Source of the DNA: VFMC01 sp031400715
GTDB lineage: Bacteria > Actinomycetota > Acidimicrobiia > Acidimicrobiales > Ilumatobacteraceae
DNA: 9,035 bases
Assembly (NCBI GenBank): GCA_031400715.1
Contig: JANNQK010000029.1
Span: 1 to 9,035 of the forward strand
Direction of reading: 5' to 3'
The notes beneath the pieces are model-generated. The model was not told where the DNA came from. It worked only from the letters and a program-made list of their open reading frames with translations, and ran no database searches. Every line of letters begins with the position of its first letter. Position 1 is the first letter of the stretch. Positions 1-5,625 of this stretch are shown here, one piece after another. Both the position numbers and the translations under genes were made by a program.

Positions 1-803
1 ATCTCGAAGCCGCGCCCTTCCCCGAGCAGGATGTTCTCCCTGGGAACCCGACAATTGTCGAAGCGGATGTGCATGTGTCCGTGGGGAGCGTCGTCCTTCC
101 CGAAGACGTGCATGGGGCCCAGGACTTCGTAACCGGGGGCATCCGTCGGAACGAGGATCTGCGACTGCCTCGTATGGGGCGGACCGTCGGGATCCGTCTG
201 GACCATCACGATCATGATCTTGCAGCGCGGATCCCCTGCGCCCGAGATGTAGTATTTCTCGCCGTTGATCACCCATTCGTCGCCGTCCAGTCGCGCTTCG
301 CACGCGATGTTCTTGGCGTCCGACGAGGCGATGTCCGGCTCGGTCATGGCGTAGGCGGATCGGATTTCTCCGTTCAGGAGCGGTTTCAGCCACTTCTCCT
401 TTTGCGCCGGCGTGCCGACCCGCTCGAGAACTTCCATGTTCCCCGTGTCGGGTGCCGAGCAATTCAGACACTGCGACGCGAGCGGGTTCTTGCCGAGTTC
501 TGCCGCGATGTACGCGTAGTCGAGGTTCGACAGGCCCTGACCGGTCTCGGCATCGGGAAGGAAGAAGTTCCACAGGCCGAGCTCACGAGCCTTGGCCTTC
601 GCTGTCTCCAGCAGTTCGAGCTGTCCGGGCGCCCAGCTCCAGCGGTCTGCACGGTTCTCGCCCAGCCGGTAGAACTCGGCGGTGATCGGATCGACCTCGT
701 CGGCGATGAACTTCTTCACGGCCTCGTAGAGCGGTCGCACGCCCTCCGACATCCGGAGATCGAAGTCGTCCATGCTCGCCGTCTTCAGAGCGCCACCAGC
801 CAT
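1..803 (-). CDS. Acyl-CoA dehydrogenase, ACAD10/11-like (3' end beyond window)
   Basis: Flavin-dependent alpha,beta-dehydrogenation of an acyl-CoA thioester, the first oxidative step of beta-oxidation, is the family role. The minus strand reads 267 codons without a stop and runs off the left edge. Residues 1-140 are the helical N-terminal domain. At 150-162 is the flavin/substrate signature AYAMTEPDIASSD, followed by INGEKYYISGAGDPRCK (179-195), VFGKDDAPHGH (233-243) and RVPRENILLGEGRGFE (252-267). The TEPDIASSD and SGAGDPRCK wording is characteristic of the ACAD10/11-like branch rather than short-chain butyryl-CoA dehydrogenases (recognition from memory). The C-terminal helical domain, with the usual catalytic glutamate region, lies outside the window, so activity and substrate cannot be judged. 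The ATG at 803 is preceded by a good Shine-Dalgarno (AAAGGTG). DinB ends 140 bases upstream on the same strand. Confidence 0.93.
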   Translation of the reverse strand, partial: MAGGALKTASMDDFDLRMSEGVRPLYEAVKKFIADEVDPITAEFYRLGENRADRWSWAPGQLELLETAKAKARELGLWNFFLPDAETGQGLSNLDYAYIAAELGKNPLASQCLNCSAPDTGNMEVLERVGTPAQKEKWLKPLLNGEIRSAYAMTEPDIASSDAKNIACEARLDGDEWVINGEKYYISGAGDPRCKIMIVMVQTDPDGPPHTRQSQILVPTDAPGYEVLGPMHVFGKDDAPHGHMHIRFDNCRVPRENILLGEGRGFE

Positions 804-858
804 GCCGGTCACCTTTCGTCGTGGCCGTACTCGGCCGTCACCATGTGTGCTGCGTCGG

Positions 859-890
859 ACCCTACCGATCGATTCGCATCGGGACGAATC
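859..890 (-). promoter_or_regulatory. Putative promoter with operator-like inverted repeat for the acyl-CoA dehydrogenase
   Basis: On the minus strand a TAGGGT hexamer (864-859) could be a -10 element, giving a leader of about 50 bases before the ATG at 803. Just upstream is a perfect 6-base inverted repeat, GATTCG-N8-CGAATC (871-890), lying where the spacer and -35 element would be. That placement suits a repressor operator, as seen with TetR- or GntR-family regulators of fatty-acid genes. No known consensus was recognised, no clear -35 is visible and no regulator gene lies in the window. The same TAGGGT hexamer occurs in front of dinB. Confidence 0.3.
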
Positions 891-943
891 CCGGCTCGCA
901 ACGGCCGCATGTTGACACCGGAGCAGCGTGGTCGCCGAACGGC

Positions 944-2200
944 TCAGAGCTCGTGCTCGGCGAGTTCGCGGAACTCCTCGGGCACCGAGCTGTGCTCGGA
1001 CAGAGCGGTCGAGGCGTAGCCGACCGCCGATCGGCCGAACTTCCGGCGCACGGCGTCCATCGATGCATCCACAGCCCATCGGGCAGCGCCCGTGCTCGAG
1101 CCGGCACGGGCGGCGTCGTCGGCCAGCACGGGCAGCTCCATCTGCAGCGCGGGTCGATCGACCAGGTTCGACACCGAGATCGCGAGCAGCGAAATGGTCG
1201 CCTCGCCGGGATGGTCGCCCAGCGCTGCGAACACGAGCTCCTCTGCGATCTCGGTGAGCGTGAGGGTCGCGGACAGCGGTTCGGAACACGTGCGTGATCT
1301 GGTGACCGATCGCATCGTCCTCCCACCGCCCGAGAACCGCACGCGCACGGTGATGGTTCGACCGGCTCGCTGCTTCGCGCGCAGGCGCCCGGCCACGCGG
1401 TCCGCGAGATGGCCGAGCACCTGCCGGATCAGCTCGGGCGACGGTTCGCGGCGCCCGAAGGCCGACTGGGCACCGACGGAGCCTGCGCGCCGGACGGTCT
1501 CGACCTTGCGCTCGTCGTCGTTCGCGGCGAGCGCCCACACCTTCGCCCCGATCGCCCTGCCGAGCACCGACTGCAGGGCGGTGTCGGACGAGGCCGCCAG
1601 CTCCCCGATGGTGCGGATGCCGCGTCGGTGGAGCTTGTCCTGCGTGACCGGTCCGACGCCCCACACCAGCCCCACGGGCAAGGGGTCGAGGAACTCCCGC
1701 TCGCGTTCGGGGTCGACGACCACCAGGCCGTCGGGCTTGGCCACCTGTGACGCGATCTTGGCGAGATGCTTGGTACGCGCCGCGCCGACCGAGATCGGCA
1801 GACCGATCTCGGTGCGGACGCGCTCGCGGATTCGCCCTGCGATGTCGGCGGGTGGTCCGAACAGGTGCACGGAGCCCGCCACATCGAGGAACGCCTCATC
1901 GATCGAGATGCGCTCGACGTACGGGGTCATGTCGGACAACACGCTCATCACACGGTCGGCGAGCCGTTGGTACTCGCGGAAGTGTCCACCGACGAACAAC
2001 AGCTCCGGACAGAGTTGCTTGGCTCTCCATCCGGACATCCCGCCCTGCACGCCGAACCGCTTGGCTTCGTAGCTGGCCGCCAACACGACCCCTCCGCCCA
2101 CCGCGATCGGCCGCCCGCGCAAGGTCGGGTCGAGCAACTGCTCGACCGATGCGTAGAACGCATCGAGGTCGGCATGCAGAATCGTCGGTCCCTCACCCAC
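944..2200 (-). CDS. dinB: DNA polymerase IV (Y-family translesion polymerase)
   Basis: Error-prone translesion DNA synthesis at stalled forks. The protein is 418 residues from the GTG at 2200. The metal-binding residues are visible: D11 in HADLDAFYASVEQ and D101/E102 in RISIDEAFLDVAG. Y16 is at the steric-gate position that excludes ribonucleotides. A KHLAKIASQVAKPDGL palm segment (144-159) and the helix-hairpin-helix WGVGPVTQDKLHRRGIRTIG (180-199) follow, then the little finger (about 235-345). QMELPV (353-358) sits where actinobacterial DinB proteins carry the beta-clamp-binding peptide. A 60-residue tail follows, including AVDASMDAVRRKFG. An in-frame GTG at 2209 is an alternative start. 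The open frame continues upstream to about 2800, but that stretch is antisense to the pilin gene and has no DinB homology. A LexA box overlaps the promoter, so SOS induction is expected. Confidence 0.95.
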   Translation of the reverse strand: MGEGPTILHADLDAFYASVEQLLDPTLRGRPIAVGGGVVLAASYEAKRFGVQGGMSGWRAKQLCPELLFVGGHFREYQRLADRVMSVLSDMTPYVERISIDEAFLDVAGSVHLFGPPADIAGRIRERVRTEIGLPISVGAARTKHLAKIASQVAKPDGLVVVDPEREREFLDPLPVGLVWGVGPVTQDKLHRRGIRTIGELAASSDTALQSVLGRAIGAKVWALAANDDERKVETVRRAGSVGAQSAFGRREPSPELIRQVLGHLADRVAGRLRAKQRAGRTITVRVRFSGGGRTMRSVTRSRTCSEPLSATLTLTEIAEELVFAALGDHPGEATISLLAISVSNLVDRPALQMELPVLADDAARAGSSTGAARWAVDASMDAVRRKFGRSAVGYASTALSEHSSVPEEFRELAEHEL

Positions 2201-2207
2201 GCAGCCC

Positions 2208-2213
2208 ACCCTA
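2208..2213 (-). promoter_or_regulatory. Putative -10 element of dinB (leaderless start)
   Basis: TAGGGT on the minus strand is followed by exactly 7 bases and then the GTG at 2200. That puts the expected transcription start at or next to the start codon, the arrangement of leaderless mRNAs common in actinobacteria. No convincing -35 hexamer is seen, which is normal in this group. This geometry is one reason for preferring GTG 2200 over GTG 2209. Confidence 0.45.
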
Positions 2214-2215
2214 GT

Positions 2216-2229
2216 CGAACATGCGTTCG
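2216..2229. promoter_or_regulatory. LexA/SOS box in the dinB-pilin divergent region
   Basis: The sequence CGAACATGCGTTCG is a perfect CGAAC-N4-GTTCG palindrome, the LexA operator core known from Gram-positive bacteria including mycobacteria. It ends 2 bases from the putative dinB -10 (2208-2213), inside the -35/-10 spacer, so bound LexA would block dinB transcription. It also lies 62 bases upstream of the divergent pilin start and could overlap that promoter's -35 region. The match and its position before a known SOS gene are direct; LexA binding is inferred. Confidence 0.85.
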
Positions 2230-2254
2230 CTTGCGGAGGCGCGAGCGGTAGGCT
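2226..2254 (+). promoter_or_regulatory. Possible promoter of the prepilin fusion gene
   Basis: TAGGCT at 2249-2254 could be a -10 element. With a 17-base spacer the -35 position is TTCGCT (2226-2231), a weak match. The predicted leader would be about 30 bases before the ATG at 2292, and no Shine-Dalgarno is evident in it. If real, its -35 overlaps the LexA box. Weakly supported. Confidence 0.25.
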
Positions 2255-2291
2255 CCTTGACCGCTGGCGGCACGCGTGGACCGTCGTCTCC

Positions 2292-3977
2292 ATGTCGACC
2301 CATCGACCCAGCGCGGGCACGCGACCGCGGAGCATCGACACCGGGTTCACGCTCGTCGAGATCCTGGTGGCGATCGTGCTCGTGGGCATCCTCTCGGCTG
2401 TGGCAGTGGTCGGTGTCGGCCGGATGATCGGCCAGGGCAGCTCCGCGGCGTGCAGTGCGTCGCGTGACGCGGCCCAGACCGCCGTGAACGTCCACTTCGC
2501 CAACAACGCGTCGTATCCGTCCACCCTCGACGATCTGACCGGTTCGGGAGCGATGACCCTGCCCTCTTCGGTGACCGTCGATGCATCGCGGCGGGTCGCG
2601 ACGGGAGAGGGATGGCAGCTGACGATGACACCAGGGGCGTCCGCTGGTGCACCAACGTTCGCGTGCAGCACGACGACTCCGGGATCGGTGGGCGTCCTGC
2701 CCGTCACAGGTGCCGCGGCGTGGTTCGATGCGACGGATCCGACCACCGTCAACCTCTCTGGCGGCGCCACCTGGGCGGACAAGAGCGGCAATGGGCGCAC
2801 CGCATCTGCCGTCAGCTCATCATCATGGGCGATGCCGAACGGCTTGCAGCTCGGAGGGGGATACGGGTCAGGCGAACGGTCGGCGGCGGCGATCAGCGAG
2901 CTGCTCGTCTACAACCGAGATCTGACAGAGGTCGAGCGCGCCGCGACCGAGGCGTACCTCGCCGCGAAGTGGTCGATCAGCGGACCGGCTGGTGCATCTG
3001 CGATGGCGCCGTCGCCTGACGTGTGGCTGGACGCCTCCGACGCGCCGACGGTGATCCAGTCGAGCGGTGCCGTCACCTCCTGGCAGGACAAGAGCGGGAG
3101 GAGCGTGAACTTCACTGCGTCGGGTTCCGGCACCACGTACTCGGCGACAGGCCTGAATGGCCGGCCAGCGGTGATGACCAACGGATCGGGAGTGCTGACG
3201 ACCGCATCGCTGGGATCGGCCACTGCGCAGACGTTCTTCGTCGTCGCTGCCCTCACCGGCGGAATCGACCAACGAGTCCTCAGTGGCATCAACAACAACT
3301 GGCTGCTCGGTTGGTGGAACGGCAGGCAGGATCAGGGGTACTTCAACCAATGGCTGTCGTCGCCGTCCACCGCGGCAACGACGACCGCCGCGCTCTACTC
3401 GACGATCGTCGGGACCAGCTCGCGCCGAGGCATCTGGCGCAACGGCGCGGCACTTGTCGCTGCCGGTGGATGGACCACCGGCGTGCAGCAGATCAACGGA
3501 CTTCCCACGCTGACGACGACGGGCGAGCTGCTGTCGGTTCCCTCACTCGGTACGACGGCCGGCGGCACCACCGCGTTCGTGGTCGCGAAGATGACCGGCA
3601 CGCGCAACGCACGAGTGCTCAGCGGGCTCAACAACAACTGGCTCGTCGGCTGGTGGGGGGGTCTGGAGGACCAGGCCTATTTCAGCGGGTGGTTGTCGCA
3701 GCCGTCGAGGGCAGCTTCCACTGCTGCCCTGCAGTACAGCGTCACGACCGGCGATGGACAGGGCAGCTTGTGGCGCAACGGCAGACTGATCACGTCTGCA
3801 TCCGGCTCGTTCTCCAACCCATCCGGCCTCGTGATCGGCGGCGCCTACTTCGGTGGCGAGACGTCCGCCGTGAGCGTCGGCGAGGTGATCATCTACAACA
3901 GGATCCTCGACGCCACCGAGCGCCAATCGGTCGAGTCGTATCTCCAGACGAAGTGGGGCATCACCCCGGGCGCATGA
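2292..3977 (+). CDS. Type IV prepilin-like protein fused to LamG/concanavalin-type modules
   Basis: A 561-residue protein. The N-terminus is a class III (prepilin) signal: a basic leader of 18 residues, then G18|FTLVEILVAIVLVGILSAV with the diagnostic E23 at mature position +5 and a hydrophobic assembly helix (19-41). A prepilin peptidase is expected to cut after G18. The pilin-like head (about 42-130) holds two cysteines, C54 and C125, placed to form a disulfide. From 143 to 557 it consists of pieces of LamG/ConA-like modules with the signatures WLDASD...WQDKSGR and EVIIYNR.LDATERQSVESYLQTKWGI. Minor or tip pilins with binding domains mediate adhesion or sugar recognition, which is the likely role here; a pseudopilin of a secretion system is the alternative. 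No other pilus genes are in the window. The ATG at 2292 is the only start in this frame that keeps a normal leader, and it has no clear Shine-Dalgarno. Confidence 0.85.
   Translation: MSTHRPSAGTRPRSIDTGFTLVEILVAIVLVGILSAVAVVGVGRMIGQGSSAACSASRDAAQTAVNVHFANNASYPSTLDDLTGSGAMTLPSSVTVDASRRVATGEGWQLTMTPGASAGAPTFACSTTTPGSVGVLPVTGAAAWFDATDPTTVNLSGGATWADKSGNGRTASAVSSSSWAMPNGLQLGGGYGSGERSAAAISELLVYNRDLTEVERAATEAYLAAKWSISGPAGASAMAPSPDVWLDASDAPTVIQSSGAVTSWQDKSGRSVNFTASGSGTTYSATGLNGRPAVMTNGSGVLTTASLGSATAQTFFVVAALTGGIDQRVLSGINNNWLLGWWNGRQDQGYFNQWLSSPSTAATTTAALYSTIVGTSSRRGIWRNGAALVAAGGWTTGVQQINGLPTLTTTGELLSVPSLGTTAGGTTAFVVAKMTGTRNARVLSGLNNNWLVGWWGGLEDQAYFSGWLSQPSRAASTAALQYSVTTGDGQGSLWRNGRLITSASGSFSNPSGLVIGGAYFGGETSAVSVGEVIIYNRILDATERQSVESYLQTKWGITPGA
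3150..3821 (+). repeat. Tandem LamG mid-module duplication inside the pilin fusion
   Basis: Residues about 287-398 and 401-510 are two copies of the same module core, offset by 113 residues (339 bases). Compare VLSGINNNWLLGWWNGRQDQ (329-348) with VLSGLNNNWLVGWWGGLEDQ (442-461), and IWRNGAAL with LWRNGRLI. Nucleotide identity is high locally, for example the shared AACAACAACTGGCT starting at 3291 and 3630. The copies have diverged, so the duplication is not very recent. Confidence 0.75.
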
Positions 3978-4007
3978 CCTGTCTGGTGGCGGAGCGTTCA
4001 GCCGTCG

Positions 4008-4040
4008 TCAACGGGTCGGGGGGTCAACGGGTCGGGGGGG
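4008..4040 (+). repeat. 16/17-base tandem duplication forming a G-quadruplex motif
   Basis: The unit TCAACGGGTCGGGGGG occurs at 4008-4023 and again, with one extra G, at 4024-4040. The plus strand therefore carries four G-runs (3, 6, 3 and 7 bases) separated by TC, TCAAC and TC. That fits the canonical G3+N1-7 quadruplex pattern at 4013-4040. It lies in the 63-base gap between convergent genes and abuts the exporter's stop codon at 4041-4043. In RNA the G-rich strand would be the 3' untranslated region of the pilin transcript. A transcription-end or roadblock role is possible; no conventional hairpin plus U-tract terminator is seen here. Confidence 0.75.
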
Positions 4041-4832
4041 TCAGCGCGTCAGGAGGCGGACCAACGCCGACAAGCCGACCATCACGATCACCCCGCGCAG
4101 GATCCGCGGGTCGAACCTGCGGCCCACCTTTGCGCCGATCTGGCCACCGATCGTCGACCCCACGGCGATCACCCCGACGACGGCCCAGTCCACGTCGGTG
4201 CTGAGCACGAACACGACCGAGGCCACCGTGTTCACCGTGAGCGCCAGCACGTTCTTGCAACCGTTCAGCCGTTGCAGCGTGTCGTCGATGAAGATGCCGA
4301 GCGTCGCGATCAGGATGATGCCCTGTGCAGCACCGAAGTACCCGCCATAGATGCCCGCGCCGGCAACCACCGCGAACAACGCCGGCGTGACATCGCGATG
4401 CACCCGCACGTCACCATCTCGGTCGGCTGCCTCAGCTCGCGCAAGGCGACGCGCGGCGAGGCGCTTCGCGATCGTCGGTTGAAGCACCACCAGGGTGAGA
4501 GCCACCACGATCAGAACGATCACGACGCCGTCGAACACGTCGCTCGGCAGCAGCAACAGCAGCGTCGAGCCGACGAGCGCGCCGGCAGCCGACGCAGGGA
4601 TCAACGTCTTCAGGCGCCGCTGCTGGCCCACGAGCTCGCGGCGATAGCCGTACGCTCCCGACAACGAGCCGGGAACCAAACCGATGTTGTTCGACACGTT
4701 GGCGATGAGCGGTGAGTAGCCGAGCGCCACCAGGGTCGGGAAGGTGATCAGCGAACCCGAGCCGACAACGGTGTTGATCGTCCCGGCGCCGATACCGGCC
4801 AGCAAGATCGCGATGAAATCGGGAAACGACAT
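4041..4832 (-). CDS. TauE/SafE-family membrane exporter (probable sulfite/organosulfonate exporter)
   Basis: A 263-residue polytopic inner-membrane protein of normal family length. It shows the two-fold internal repeat typical of TauE/SafE (4-toluene sulfonate uptake/sulfite exporter family). The N-half has GIGAGTINTVVGSGS (13-27) with ANVSNNIGLVPGSLSGAYGYRRE (44-66); the C-half has GAGIYGGYFGAAQG (158-171) with RLNGCKNVLALTVNTVAS (188-205). About seven or eight hydrophobic segments are visible, with a charged cytoplasmic loop at 122-149. Family members move sulfite, sulfoacetate or similar anions, but substrate cannot be read from sequence and no sulfur-metabolism gene is nearby. The ATG at 4832 gives an intact first helix. 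It begins 12 bases after the end of a dehydrogenase remnant and may be transcribed from the promoter of the upstream membrane-protein gene. Confidence 0.88.
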   Translation of the reverse strand: MSFPDFIAILLAGIGAGTINTVVGSGSLITFPTLVALGYSPLIANVSNNIGLVPGSLSGAYGYRRELVGQQRRLKTLIPASAAGALVGSTLLLLLPSDVFDGVVIVLIVVALTLVVLQPTIAKRLAARRLARAEAADRDGDVRVHRDVTPALFAVVAGAGIYGGYFGAAQGIILIATLGIFIDDTLQRLNGCKNVLALTVNTVASVVFVLSTDVDWAVVGVIAVGSTIGGQIGAKVGRRFDPRILRGVIVMVGLSALVRLLTR

Positions 4833-4844
4833 CTGCTCACGTCG

Positions 4845-4956
4845 TCAGGAGACGACCGTGCCACCGTCGCACGTGATCACCTCGCCGACGGTGAACGCCC
4901 CGGCGCCCCGCGAGGAAGATGGCCCCACCGGTGCTCAGCATGCTGCGACCGTAGTT
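4845..4956 (-). pseudogene. Frameshifted C-terminal remnant of a short-chain dehydrogenase/reductase
   Basis: On the minus strand the last codons before TGA at 4847-4845 read GAGAFTVGEVITCDGGTVVS. This is the standard SDR C-terminus, whose consensus resembles GFVTGEVI.VDGGT. Directly upstream, in a frame shifted by one base, NYGRSMLSTGGAIFLA resembles the preceding SDR element (GR.eEia.aaiFLAS). The frame break falls in the G/C-rich run near 4905-4912. Nothing before about codon 20 of this piece resembles an SDR: the Rossmann fold and YxxxK active site are absent, so this is a decayed end piece. It is too short to name a substrate. A sequencing error could explain the frameshift but not the missing 200 or so residues. 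Confidence 0.55.
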
Positions 4957-5022
4957 CGCCGGTCTGCGCGAGCCAGCGACGATGATCGAACGACCACGGC
5001 CGGGCGGCGCCGGAATCTGGTG

Positions 5023-5511
5023 TCAGGTCGCGAGATGGATGACGTCTTGGACGAGCAACACGCCCAGGAGACCGATCACACACATGGCGACACCGGTGAA
5101 GTGCCAGCGCCAACGGTGTTCGACAGCATGGAAGCGCCGGATCGAGAAGACATCGCACACGATGGCGAGCACGCCGATCACGATGCCGAGCACTGGTCCG
5201 ACCCCGGTGGCGAACCCGACGGCCGGCAGGACGAACGGGAACACGATGTAGGTGAGCAGGCACCGCGTGGCCGAGATGAGCATCGACTTCTGGAACGCGC
5301 CGTAGGCCTGCGCGCTCGTGACACCCTCCGGACGCTCGCGAATCCTGAGGATCGTGCGAGCGATGTGGTCGGCCTTCGAACGCTTCGCTGCTCCACCGTG
5401 CATGACCGGGCATCCGCCCGTCGTACCCCCGGACTGCTTCGCCTGGGCCGTGTGGTCGATCGGACAGCGCGAGGTGCCGACGTCGATGACCGGTGCGGAC
5501 TGCGTCTCCAT
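5023..5511 (-). CDS. Small membrane protein with two N-terminal Cys-Pro-x-x-His motifs, function unknown
   Basis: 162 residues; not recognised as a named family. The N-terminal 60 residues are soluble and carry C16-P-I-D-H20 and C34-P-V-M-H38. Cys-Pro dipeptides with a nearby His resemble heme-regulatory motifs and the N-terminal CP motifs of catalase-peroxidases and heme lyases (family knowledge). Heme binding here is inference only. Three hydrophobic segments follow (about 80-100, 105-122 and 137-156), with the basic/aromatic loop RRFHAVEHRWRWH (125-137) between the second and third. The start ATG at 5511 lies 8 bases after a TAGAGT element, consistent with a leaderless mRNA. It is followed on the same strand by the SDR remnant and the TauE-type exporter, with which it may be co-transcribed. 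Confidence 0.8.
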   Translation of the reverse strand: METQSAPVIDVGTSRCPIDHTAQAKQSGGTTGGCPVMHGGAAKRSKADHIARTILRIRERPEGVTSAQAYGAFQKSMLISATRCLLTYIVFPFVLPAVGFATGVGPVLGIVIGVLAIVCDVFSIRRFHAVEHRWRWHFTGVAMCVIGLLGVLLVQDVIHLAT

Positions 5512-5519
5512 TGCTTCGC

Positions 5520-5525
5520 ACTCTA
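5520..5525 (-). promoter_or_regulatory. Putative -10 element of the CPxxH membrane protein
   Basis: TAGAGT on the minus strand (5525-5520) is followed by 8 bases and then the ATG at 5511. The spacing matches a leaderless start, as at dinB. No clear -35 or Shine-Dalgarno is seen. Confidence 0.35.
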
Positions 5526-5625
5526 GGAGTTCTGCGACGATGCGTCACAGCTCTCGGGTGTGAATCCGGTGAATCCGCGAACCGATCGCAGCGGCTGACG
5601 CCGGACGGCCGCCAGCGGATCGATG

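Noticed and set aside
69..1019. 316-codon plus-strand open frame
   Set aside because: Antisense to the acyl-CoA dehydrogenase, whose minus-strand frame has clear family motifs.
2201..2800. Upstream extension of the dinB open frame to a 618-residue protein
   Set aside because: The extra residues are antisense to the clear prepilin coding sequence and do not resemble a polymerase. A LexA box and promoter fall inside the extension, so the start is near 2200.
3023..4204. 393-codon plus-strand open frame overlapping the pilin fusion and exporter
   Set aside because: Arg-rich shadow reading. The overlapping pilin and TauE/SafE frames carry recognisable domains.
5586..5622. Possible hairpin (GCTG...CAGC with GATC outer arms) between the M23 peptidase stop and the membrane-protein gene
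   Set aside because: The stem is interrupted by several mismatches and is not followed by a T-run. In this base composition such partial hairpins arise by chance.
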